Below are positions 6,428 through 13,639 of a stretch of DNA of 27,828 nt, piece by piece. Position 1 is the first letter of the stretch. Each line of letters begins with the position of its first letter. Below the pieces are notes generated by a model, which was given only the letters and a program-made list of their open reading frames with translations, was not told the origin of the DNA and made no database searches. A program made the translations under genes and the position numbers. Origin of the DNA: Bacteroidaceae bacterium (GTDB taxonomy: Bacteria > Bacteroidota > Bacteroidia > Bacteroidales > Bacteroidaceae); assembly GCA_030843315.1 (NCBI GenBank), contig JAUUPT010000048.1:1-27828 (forward strand). The letters are read 5' to 3'.

Positions 6428-8647
6428 ATGGAAACTGATGAATTTTTCACCACTGAAGAGAAGGACTTGCTCTTCTCTCTCTACCGGAAATTATTGCAGC
6501 TTTCGGGAGAAACGCTTCAGAAAGGCGACTGCAGAAAACTGAAAACACATCTTGTCAACACTATACAGAACAACCGCGTGCAACGGGATATCTTCGGCCT
6601 GAACCCTGTTATCAAGGATATGCAGACCGCCGTCATCGTAGCGGAAGAGATCGGCATGAAACGGGCATCCATCCTGGGACTCATGCTGCACGACTCCGTA
6701 CGCTGCGGCACTTGCACCACCGAAGAGGTACAGCAAAGCTATGGCGAGGACGTAGCAGGCATCATCCGCGGACTGATACGTGTAAACGAGCTCTACTCCA
6801 AGAGTCCCACCATCGAGTCCGAGAACTTCCGCAACCTGTTGTTGTCCTTTGCCGAAGATATGCGGGTAATCCTTATCATGATTGCCGACCGTGTGAACGT
6901 GATGCGGCAGATAAAGGATTGCGAGAACGATGAAGCCCGCCGGCAAGTGGCCAACGAGGCTGCCTATCTCTATGCTCCCCTCGCCCACAAACTGGGCCTG
7001 TACAAGTTGAAGTCGGAGTTGGAAGACCTCTCGCTGAAATATACCGAGAAGGAAATCTACTATCATATAAAGGAGAAGTTGAACGAGACAAAAGCCTCGC
7101 GCGACAAGTACATCGCCTCTTTCATCGCCCCGGTACAGAGAAAGCTGGAAGAAGCCGGACTGAAGTTCCACATCAAGGGACGCACCAAGTCCATCCACTC
7201 CATCTACCAGAAGATGAAGAAACAGAAATGCCCCTTTGAAGGCGTTTACGATTTGTTTGCTATCCGCGTCATTCTCGTTTCCCAACTGGAAAAGGAGAAA
7301 CTGGAATGCTGGCAAGCCTATTCCATCGTAACGGATATGTACCAGCCCAACCCAAAGCGCCTGCGCGACTGGCTGTCCGTGCCCAAAAGCAACGGCTACG
7401 AATCCCTGCACATCACCGTAATGGGCCCCGAAGGCAAATGGGTGGAAGTGCAGATACGCACCGAGCGTATGGACGAGATTGCCGAACGCGGTCTTGCCGC
7501 CCACTGGCGCTACAAAGGTGTGAAGGGCGAAACGGGACTGGACGAATGGCTCACCTCCGTACGCGAAGCATTGGAGAACTCCGACAGCAGCGGACTGGAA
7601 ACAATGGACCGCTTCAAGCTGGATTTATACGAAGACGAAGTTTTTGTCTTTACCCCCAAAGGCGACCTCTTCAAGTTGGCTAAGGGCTCTACCGTACTCG
7701 ATTTTGCCTTCCACATCCATAGCAAACTGGGCTGCAAATGCATCGGCGCCAGAGTGAATGGCAAAAACGTGCAGTTGAAGCAAGTGCTGCAAAGCGGCGA
7801 CCAGGTAGAGATCATGACATCCAACACGCAAACCCCGAAGCAGGACTGGCTGAACATCGTGACCACTTCCAAAGCCCGCACCAAGATACGCCAGGCACTG
7901 AAGGAGATGGCAGCCCGCCAGCATGCCTTTGCCAAGGAGACGCTGGAACGCAAGTTCAAGAACCGGAAGGTGGAGTACGATGAGGGGACGATGATGCGCC
8001 TTATCAAGCGCCTCGGCTTCAAGGTGGTGACAGATTTCTTCCAAGCCATTGCCGACGAGGTGCTCGATGTGAACGACATCATGGACAAATACATCGAGCA
8101 GCAGAAACGCGAAAGCGATACGCACGACGAGATAACCTATCGCAGTGCCGAAGGCTACAACCTGCAACAGGCCATGCCTGAAGAAATAAGCACCAAAGAA
8201 GATGTGCTCGTCATCGACCAGAACCTGAAAGGGCTGGACTTCAAACTGGCACGTTGCTGTAACCCTATCTACGGCGACGATGTGTTCGGGTTTGTCAGCG
8301 TAACGGGAGGCATCAAAATACACCGCAGCGACTGTCCCAATGCCAGTGATTTGCATTCCCGCTTCGGCTACCGCATTGTAAAAGCACGCTGGGCAGGTAA
8401 GTCGCAAGGTACACAATACCCTATCACGCTGCGTGTGGTGGGGCATGACGACATCGGCATCGTGACGAACATCACTTCCATCATCTCCAAAGAAACAGGA
8501 ATCACCTTGCGAAGCATCGGCATCGACTCCAACGACGGACTGTTTTCAGGAACGCTTACTATCATGGTGGGCGACACAGGACGACTGGAGGCACTTATCA
8601 AAAAGCTGAGGACGGTGAAGGGAGTGAAACAAGTAAGCAGGAACTAA
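6428..8647 (+). CDS. relA: RelA/SpoT-family (p)ppGpp synthetase with degenerate hydrolase domain
   Basis: This long RelA/SpoT homologue has 739 residues from the ATG at 6428, or 767 from an ATG at 6344. In order it shows an HD-like domain, the synthetase domain (KGRTKSIHSIYQKM, YDLFAIRVI, NGYESLHITV, EVQIRTERMDEIAERG), a TGS domain starting at VFVFTPKGDLFKL, the Cys/His-containing LARCCNPIYGDDVFGFV segment and a C-terminal ACT/RRM domain. The hydrolase site is ruined: the HDxxED motif reads HDSVRC, the first metal His position holds Lys (NPVIKDMQ), and ADRLHNM reads ADRVNVM. It should therefore make but not degrade (p)ppGpp, like E. coli RelA. dgkA follows 2 bp after the stop. Confidence 0.93.
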   Translation: METDEFFTTEEKDLLFSLYRKLLQLSGETLQKGDCRKLKTHLVNTIQNNRVQRDIFGLNPVIKDMQTAVIVAEEIGMKRASILGLMLHDSVRCGTCTTEEVQQSYGEDVAGIIRGLIRVNELYSKSPTIESENFRNLLLSFAEDMRVILIMIADRVNVMRQIKDCENDEARRQVANEAAYLYAPLAHKLGLYKLKSELEDLSLKYTEKEIYYHIKEKLNETKASRDKYIASFIAPVQRKLEEAGLKFHIKGRTKSIHSIYQKMKKQKCPFEGVYDLFAIRVILVSQLEKEKLECWQAYSIVTDMYQPNPKRLRDWLSVPKSNGYESLHITVMGPEGKWVEVQIRTERMDEIAERGLAAHWRYKGVKGETGLDEWLTSVREALENSDSSGLETMDRFKLDLYEDEVFVFTPKGDLFKLAKGSTVLDFAFHIHSKLGCKCIGARVNGKNVQLKQVLQSGDQVEIMTSNTQTPKQDWLNIVTTSKARTKIRQALKEMAARQHAFAKETLERKFKNRKVEYDEGTMMRLIKRLGFKVVTDFFQAIADEVLDVNDIMDKYIEQQKRESDTHDEITYRSAEGYNLQQAMPEEISTKEDVLVIDQNLKGLDFKLARCCNPIYGDDVFGFVSVTGGIKIHRSDCPNASDLHSRFGYRIVKARWAGKSQGTQYPITLRVVGHDDIGIVTNITSIISKETGITLRSIGIDSNDGLFSGTLTIMVGDTGRLEALIKKLRTVKGVKQVSRN

Positions 8648-8649
8648 CC

Positions 8650-9021
8650 ATGAAGTACGACCTAAAGAAACAACTCCGCAGTTTTGGCTATGCCTGGCAA
8701 GGCATCAAAGCCTGTGTGGGGAAAGAGCAGAACCTGAGCTTTCACTTGATTGCTACGGCTGTAGTCATCATTGCCGGATTCGCGTTCGGCATCACCCGGA
8801 CGGAGTGGATGATCGTCATCCTTTGCATCGGAGTAGTGATAGCCGCCGAGCTCTTCAATACCGCCATCGAGAAGCTGGTCGACCTGGTTTCTCCCGAACG
8901 CCATCCCATTGCCGGACAGGTAAAAGACATTGCCGCCGGAGCAGTGCTGGTGTGCGCTGCTGCGGCGGCAATGATAGGATTGATTATTTTCGTTCCTTAT
9001 CTCACCCGTTTTTTCTTATAA
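8650..9021 (+). CDS. dgkA: Diacylglycerol kinase / undecaprenol kinase family protein
   Basis: This 123-residue inner-membrane kinase of the DgkA family has three hydrophobic helices (about 32-48, 52-70 and 95-118). The family signature AAELFNTAIEKLVDLV (65-80) carries the conserved Glu residues that bind metal-ATP. Members phosphorylate diacylglycerol (Gram-negative DgkA) or undecaprenol (Gram-positive relatives); the sequence alone does not tell me which applies here. The start codon lies 2 bp after the relA stop, so the two genes are almost certainly cotranscribed. Its last 25 bp overlap the 3' end of the opposing MFS gene. Confidence 0.9.
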   Translation: MKYDLKKQLRSFGYAWQGIKACVGKEQNLSFHLIATAVVIIAGFAFGITRTEWMIVILCIGVVIAAELFNTAIEKLVDLVSPERHPIAGQVKDIAAGAVLVCAAAAAMIGLIIFVPYLTRFFL

Positions 9022-9974
9022 TAAGGATAAGCCAGCAACACGAAGCAGAACAGTGAAAGCAGTGCGGCAACAGAGCCTGCATGATATATCTGCGCCTTAT
9101 CCATCAAGTGGCAAGCCACTGCCATACCTATCAATATCCCCGTTTCCATCGACAAATGACAGGTAGTGTTCGCCGTTCCCCGCTGGCAATGATACGACAG
9201 TTTGACGAACATCCTCGTAAACGGCACCGTGACAAATGCCAGCACCCCCAGTGCCAACAGTGACCAGTAATCGCCCACAAACATCAGCGGCAGCAGCACT
9301 CCCGGCACAAAAGCAATCAGCACCATATTAATGGCAGGAAGCCAGGCACGGGACAACAGAAAGCGGTCGGCATTGCACCACGGCACCCCGATAGGAGCAC
9401 GGAAGGCAACATATACCCTTGATGCAAAAAAGATGCTGAACAACCCCGCTGCCACAGACAGATAGATGACGGTACGGAAACCATAAACCTTATACAGCCA
9501 CACGCCCAGCACTACCCCTACCAGCATACCCAATCGGGCAGCCCATGCATAAACTATGTTTCCGGCACTGCGCCGTGCCGAGGTAGTGATGTCGATGGCT
9601 ACAGTGATTCCTGCCGTAGCCGCCAGCCCGAAGCATGCTCCCTGCACCACGGCAAGCAGCAAAAGATGCGCATAGCTGTCTACAAAGGCATAGCCCAGCG
9701 TAGCAGCCAGCATCACCAGGAGGGAGTACAGCAGCACATGCTTCCGTTTGTATTCGTCCACCAGATGGGCATGAAACGGACCTACAACGAACATAGCCGC
9801 CGCAAATGCCAGGAACATGCTGCCCACCTGTCCGATGGAGATGCCCAACTGCTGCCTCATCACGAAAGGCAGCAGCGGAAAAAGCATGTAGACGGATGCA
9901 AACAAGAGCAGGTTTGCCGTGCACATCCGCCAGAAGTTCAGTGTCATAAGTTTGTTAGTACTGTTCTGTCTCAT
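8997..9974 (-). CDS. Compact MFS transporter
   Basis: This multi-pass membrane protein has 325 residues from the ATG at 9974, or 316 from the ATG at 9947. I prefer 9947 because MTLNFWRMCTANLLLF leads straight into the first helix, as in related transporters. The N-terminal half has six helices, with the MFS-like loop FHAHLVDEYKRKHVL after helix 2. The C-terminal half shows only about four helices, so it is shorter than the usual 380-400 residues and 12 helices. The upstream start overlaps the panB 3' end by 20 bp, and the gene's own 3' end overlaps dgkA. Substrate is unknown. It probably shares a transcript with panB. Confidence 0.8.
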   Translation of the reverse strand: MRQNSTNKLMTLNFWRMCTANLLLFASVYMLFPLLPFVMRQQLGISIGQVGSMFLAFAAAMFVVGPFHAHLVDEYKRKHVLLYSLLVMLAATLGYAFVDSYAHLLLLAVVQGACFGLAATAGITVAIDITTSARRSAGNIVYAWAARLGMLVGVVLGVWLYKVYGFRTVIYLSVAAGLFSIFFASRVYVAFRAPIGVPWCNADRFLLSRAWLPAINMVLIAFVPGVLLPLMFVGDYWSLLALGVLAFVTVPFTRMFVKLSYHCQRGTANTTCHLSMETGILIGMAVACHLMDKAQIYHAGSVAALLSLFCFVLLAYPYYKKKRVR

Positions 9975-10776
9975 TCGGGAAGTCTAAGTTCTTCACATCG
10001 GATATGTATCGGCTGATAGCATCCGTCATCACTGTATGGAGGTCGGCATAGCGACGCAGGAAGCGGGGACGGAAACCGTTGTTCATGCCCAACATATCTT
10101 GTATCACCAGCACCTGCCCATCTACGCCCCCGCCGGCACCGATACCGATAACGGGAATCGTCAGTTCGCTTGCCACACGCTGGGCAAGGGCGGCAGGAAT
10201 TTTCTCCAATACCAGTCCGAAGCAACCGGCTTCTTCGAGCAGATGGGCATCACGCACCAGCTTCTCGGCTTCGGCATCGTCTTTGGCACGAACCGTATAA
10301 GTGCCATATTTATTGATGGATTGCGGCATCAGGCCAAGATGTCCCATGATAGGAATACCTGCACTGAGAATACGCTTCACCGTACCGATAATCTCTTCGC
10401 CACCTTCCAGCTTCAGAGCGTCGGCATGGCTTTCCTTCATGATGCGGATGGCAGAAGCCAGTCCTTCCAGTTCGTTGCCCTGATAAGAGCCGAACGGCAT
10501 ATCGACGATGACCATGGCACGCTTCACGCCGCGAACCACTGATTTAGCATGATATATCATCTGGTCGAGTGTCATGGGGAGGGTGGTTACGTTGCCCGCC
10601 ATCACGTTGGAGGCAGAATCGCCCACAAGGATTACGTCCATGCCTGCACCATCCACAATCTGTGCCATGGTGTAGTCATAAGCGGTCAACATTGATATCT
10701 TTTCGCCTCTTTGCTTCATTTCCACGAGGCGATGCGTGGTGACTTTACGAGTGTCGTCTGAGATATATCCAGCCAT
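9955..10776 (-). CDS. panB: 3-methyl-2-oxobutanoate hydroxymethyltransferase PanB
   Basis: PanB transfers a hydroxymethyl group from 5,10-methylene-THF to alpha-ketoisovalerate to form ketopantoate, the first committed step of pantothenate and CoA synthesis. The 273 residues fit the family. MLTAYDYTMAQI, VILVGDSASNV with metal ligand Asp53, and VIVDMPFGSYQ with Asp92 are seen in the N-terminal half; VLEKIPAALA and VIGIGAGGGVDGQVLV lie further on. The start is ATG at 10776. Between it and its likely promoter lies a pair of GC-rich palindromes that would be part of the mRNA leader. The MFS gene overlaps its end. Confidence 0.97.
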   Translation of the reverse strand: MAGYISDDTRKVTTHRLVEMKQRGEKISMLTAYDYTMAQIVDGAGMDVILVGDSASNVMAGNVTTLPMTLDQMIYHAKSVVRGVKRAMVIVDMPFGSYQGNELEGLASAIRIMKESHADALKLEGGEEIIGTVKRILSAGIPIMGHLGLMPQSINKYGTYTVRAKDDAEAEKLVRDAHLLEEAGCFGLVLEKIPAALAQRVASELTIPVIGIGAGGGVDGQVLVIQDMLGMNNGFRPRFLRRYADLHTVMTDAISRYISDVKNLDFPNETEQY

Positions 10777-10793
10777 AATAAATTAATTGTTTA

Positions 10794-10887
10794 TACCCCC
10801 CGGCCCCCCTAAAGGGGGCGGGGAATAGTCAGTAATATACATTCTTAACGGAGTATCCCCCTCCCCCTTTAGGGGGTCCGGGGGGTA
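10794..10887. repeat. Paired REP-like GC-rich palindromes
   Basis: Two 35-bp arms (10794-10828 and 10853-10887) are inverted copies matching at 31 of 35 positions, with 24 bp between them. Each arm is itself a palindrome around CCCCCTAAAGGGGG and begins or ends with TACCCCCCGG. The layout resembles paired repetitive extragenic palindromes. From memory, CCCCTAAAGGGG units are common between Bacteroides genes. It lies between the HAD stop and the panB start. Confidence 0.85.
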
Positions 10888-10896
10888 ATTCCGCCG

Positions 10897-10904
10897 CAAA
10901 GGTA
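10897..10904 (-). promoter_or_regulatory. Probable panB promoter -7 box
   Basis: CAAAGGTA on the plus strand reads TACCTTTG on the minus strand, preceding CGGCGG. Transcription would start near 10890, so the leader of about 114 nt would contain both GC-rich palindromes. No clear -33 box is seen. Confidence 0.5.
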
Positions 10905-10917
10905 GTGCTTTTTCCCA

Positions 10918-11565
10918 TTACTTGTGCACTTGGAGCATTTTATCGTACGTGAAGCCCTGGAAATCATCCAGGATGTGATGGCAAAGCGAAGCAATCTCTT
11001 CACGGCTGTTGGTGGTGGCAAGGCCGATGACGGCAGCGCCGGAAGCCATTCCCGCTTTCAGTCCGTTGAAGGAATCCTCAAATACATACGTCGTATCGGG
11101 AGTAGTGCCGAAGATGTCCATTCCCAGCAGGAAACAGTCCGGTGCAGGTTTGGAACGGGTGAACATTTCCGCGGTGAGGATGCGGTCGAAAAGAGTCTTT
11201 ATCTCGGGATGGGCACGATACACGGCAGCCATCTTCTGGTCGTTGGAGCTGGTGACTACTGCCAGGCGGACGTCATGGCTGCGCAGGTCGGCAATAAAGT
11301 CGAGCACACCGGGGATGTAATCATACGACATTTCCTGTTCAAAACGGTTGAGGGCGGCGGTGATTTCTTCCTGCTCACGGGTCTTACCGGGGAAGAATGT
11401 ATCATAAATGTAAACCAGCGTCTGACCTTTCACACGGTTCTCAAGGTCGGTCATACCTAAATAATCCACTCCGGCTTTGTGCCAGAAGATGCTGTATTGC
11501 GTCTCAGTGTCCACCACTACGCCATCGAAATCGAAAAGGACAGCAATGTTTTTTGTTGTATCCAT
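10918..11565 (-). CDS. HAD-superfamily hydrolase, beta-phosphoglucomutase-like
   Basis: This 215-residue cytosolic phosphatase or phosphomutase has all four haloacid dehalogenase motifs. Motif I is FDFDGVVVDTE (nucleophile Asp12, acid/base Asp14), motif II is VVTSSND, the motif III Lys is in SKPAPDCFL, and motif IV is YVFEDSFNG. The helical cap inserted after motif I puts it in the subfamily I group that includes beta-phosphoglucomutases and small phosphoglycolate-type phosphatases. Substrate cannot be told from sequence. The start is ATG at 11565. It diverges from the MATE gene with overlapping promoters and lies 141 bp upstream of panB on the same strand. Confidence 0.88.
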   Translation of the reverse strand: MDTTKNIAVLFDFDGVVVDTETQYSIFWHKAGVDYLGMTDLENRVKGQTLVYIYDTFFPGKTREQEEITAALNRFEQEMSYDYIPGVLDFIADLRSHDVRLAVVTSSNDQKMAAVYRAHPEIKTLFDRILTAEMFTRSKPAPDCFLLGMDIFGTTPDTTYVFEDSFNGLKAGMASGAAVIGLATTNSREEIASLCHHILDDFQGFTYDKMLQVHK

Positions 11566-11613
11566 AAACGTTCTTTTACCTTAATCTGTTAATACCTATA
11601 ATTTATTCATCCG

Positions 11614-11645
11614 CAAAGGTGAGAATAATCTGCGAAGCAAACAAA
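11614..11645 (-). promoter_or_regulatory. Probable HAD-gene promoter
   Basis: On the minus strand a TTTG -33 box (11642-11645) is followed after 20 bp by CACCTTTG (11614-11621), one base off the TAnnTTTG core. The spacing fits the Bacteroides pattern. It overlaps the divergent MATE promoter. Confidence 0.5.
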
Positions 11646-11660
11646 TTTTTTGTACCTTTG
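11629..11660 (+). promoter_or_regulatory. Probable MATE-gene promoter
   Basis: TCTG (11629-11632) lies 20 bp before TACCTTTG (11653-11660), which matches the -7 core. Transcription would start near 11667, giving a leader of about 19 nt before the ATG at 11686. This also argues against the TTG codon at 11671 as start. Confidence 0.55.
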
Positions 11661-11685
11661 CACTACTTAATTGAGTCTTATCAAA

Positions 11686-13038
11686 ATGAACAACCCGCAC
11701 ATTTTAGGCACCGAACGCATCGGCAAACTGCTTATACAGTATTCTATTCCCGCCATCATCGCCATGACGATCACCTCGTTGTACAACATTATCGACAGCA
11801 TCTTTATTGGCCACGGCGTAGGCGCCATGGGCATCGCCGGACTTGCCATCACCTTTCCGCTGATGAACCTGGTAGTGGCATTCTGCACCATCGTGTCGGC
11901 TGGCGGATCTACCATCTCGTCCATCCGCCTGGGGCAGAAAGATATAGAAGGGGCCAACGAAGTGTTGGGAAATACGCTGATGTTCTGCCTTATCAATTCA
12001 TTTATATTCGGCACTGTTTCATTTCTGTTTCTGGATGACATCCTGCTCTTCTTCGGAGCGAGCAGTGAGACGCTGCCTTATGCACGCGACTTCATGCAGG
12101 TGATTCTGCTGGGCACCCCCATCACCTATACCATGATCGGGCTGAACAACATCATGCGCGCCACGGGCTATCCCAAGAAGGCAATGCTGACGTCGATGGT
12201 GACCGTGGTCTGCAACATCATCCTCGCCCCTATCCTCATCTTCCAGTTCGACTGGGGCATACGCGGAGCAGCTACGGCAACGGTGATTTCGCAATTTATC
12301 GGCATGGTGTGGGTGCTGAGCCATTTCATGCAGAAGACGAGCATCGTGCGCCTGCAACGTGGTTTCTGGCGGATAAAGAAGCGCATCATCGTCAGCATCC
12401 TCTCCATCGGCATGTCGCCCTTCCTGATGAACGTATGCGCCTGTGCCATCGTGATTATCGTGAACAACAGCCTGCAAGAATACGGCGGCGACATGGCCGT
12501 CGGTGCCTACGGCATCATCAACCGGTTGCTTACGCTGTACGTCATGATTGTGCTGGGCCTGACAATGGGTATGCAGCCCATCGTGGGCTACAACTTCGGT
12601 GCGCAGAAGCACGACCGTGTGAAGGCCACCCTGTGGCTGGGCATCATCACCGGCATCTGCATCACCAGCACCGGGTTCATCATCTGCGAACTGTTTCCGC
12701 ATGCAGTGTCCGCCATCTTCACCGGCGACGACACACTGATAGACCTTGCCGCCCGGGGCATACGCATCTGCGTAGCCATCTTCCCGCTGGTAGGCGCCCA
12801 AATCGTCATCGGCAACTTCTTCCAAAGCATCGGAAAGGCAAAAATCAGCATCTTCCTGTCGCTGACGCGCCAGTTGCTCTATCTGCTGCCCGGATTGCTG
12901 ATATTCCCCCACTACCTGGGATTGGACGGAATATGGGCGTGCATGCCGGTATCGGATTTCTTTGCATTCATCACGGCAGTAGTGGCGCTGTGGCTGTATG
13001 TAAAGAAGCTGAAGAGGCTGACGCCTTATCCACAGTAA
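11686..13038 (+). CDS. MATE-family multidrug/Na+ efflux transporter
   Basis: This inner-membrane exporter has about 12 transmembrane helices and 450 residues from the ATG at 11686; an in-frame TTG at 11671 would add five residues but sits almost on the predicted transcription start. MATE proteins expel cationic drugs or metabolites using Na+ or H+ gradients. The opening ERIGKLLIQYSIPAIIAMTI, then YNIIDSIFIGHGVGAMGIAG and, in the second half, GAYGIINRLLTLYVMIVLGL and MQPIVGYNFGAQ are typical of the family and show its two pseudo-symmetric six-helix halves. Substrate is unknown. The gene stands alone, divergent from the HAD gene and followed by a 600-bp noncoding stretch. Confidence 0.93.
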   Translation: MNNPHILGTERIGKLLIQYSIPAIIAMTITSLYNIIDSIFIGHGVGAMGIAGLAITFPLMNLVVAFCTIVSAGGSTISSIRLGQKDIEGANEVLGNTLMFCLINSFIFGTVSFLFLDDILLFFGASSETLPYARDFMQVILLGTPITYTMIGLNNIMRATGYPKKAMLTSMVTVVCNIILAPILIFQFDWGIRGAATATVISQFIGMVWVLSHFMQKTSIVRLQRGFWRIKKRIIVSILSIGMSPFLMNVCACAIVIIVNNSLQEYGGDMAVGAYGIINRLLTLYVMIVLGLTMGMQPIVGYNFGAQKHDRVKATLWLGIITGICITSTGFIICELFPHAVSAIFTGDDTLIDLAARGIRICVAIFPLVGAQIVIGNFFQSIGKAKISIFLSLTRQLLYLLPGLLIFPHYLGLDGIWACMPVSDFFAFITAVVALWLYVKKLKRLTPYPQ

Positions 13039-13178
13039 TATTTACATAAATATAAAGTATTTTCAAATTCAGAAGATTGGAATTTTCTGCAAGTTCTCGT
13101 TTTATACGGTTCTTATTTTTAGTGGAAAATATTTCATAATCAACTATACATCAAAAAGTTATCATCATATTTTCAACT

Positions 13179-13507
13179 AAGTAGGGTTCATTTGGGGGTC
13201 AGGTTCATCTTGACCCTTCTTTTTAGAGCATTTTAGAAAATAGTGTAAGGATATGAGACAAACATAAAACAAATAAAATGCACCTATCAATAATGAAGCA
13301 AGAATCCACCTATAATAGCAAATATATTGACATATTAGTCCTCCTTTTTTAAAGCTAAAGGAATCATGTATCCTAATTTATTTTCACAAAAAGAAGATGA
13401 GATACATTATTAACATTCTGAATATAAATAGATTACAAAAACATATACTATTAAAAGCACTTCAAAGAAGGGTCAAGATGAACCTGGCCCCCAAATGAAC
13501 CCTACTT
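13179..13507. mobile_element. MITE-like element with 44-bp terminal inverted repeats
   Basis: Two 44-bp arms (13179-13222 and 13464-13507) match at 43 of 44 positions in inverted orientation. They enclose 241 bp of markedly AT-rich DNA without a convincing reading frame. Each arm contains GGGTTCATTTGGGGG followed by AGGTTCATCTTGACCC. Size, long terminal inverted repeats and lack of coding sequence suggest a miniature transposable element moved in trans. A transcribed long hairpin is the alternative. I see no convincing target-site duplication. Confidence 0.65.
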
Positions 13508-13551
13508 CTATCATCTTCTCGATGATAATAATTTACAATTTGCTTATAATC

Positions 13552-13639
13552 CTTCTAATCAAAACAACCCCTACTTCCTGGCAAAACAATCCTTGTTTCG
13601 GAGTAAAGCATTCTTTGTTTCGAAGCAAAACAATCCTTC
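13552..13639. repeat. 22-bp tandem repeat, four units, abutting a stop codon
   Basis: Units begin at 13552, 13574, 13596 and 13618. The last three are well conserved around CAAAACAATCCTT or its variant TAAAGCATTCTTT, and the first is more degraded. The array ends exactly at the stop codon of the last permease gene (13640). The rest of the 13039-13639 noncoding stretch, outside this array and the element at 13179-13507, is AT-rich with only a small hairpin TATCATC-TTCTC-GATGATA at 13509-13527. Confidence 0.75.

Noticed and set aside
6491..7504. 337-codon open frame antisense to relA
   Set aside because: It lies wholly opposite a clear RelA/SpoT gene, has low-complexity His/Gly/Val-rich sequence and no recognisable domain. 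Long antisense frames are expected from the codon use here.
12019..12912. 297-codon open frame antisense to the MATE gene
   Set aside because: The product is rich in Asp, His and Gln with no hydrophobic core or motif, typical of the complement of a membrane-protein gene.
13160..13515. TATCATC on both sides of the inverted-repeat element as a target-site duplication
   Set aside because: The left copy (13160-13166) is 12 bp from its arm and the right copy (13509-13515) is 1 bp from its arm, so they do not flank the element symmetrically. The right copy is also part of a local hairpin.
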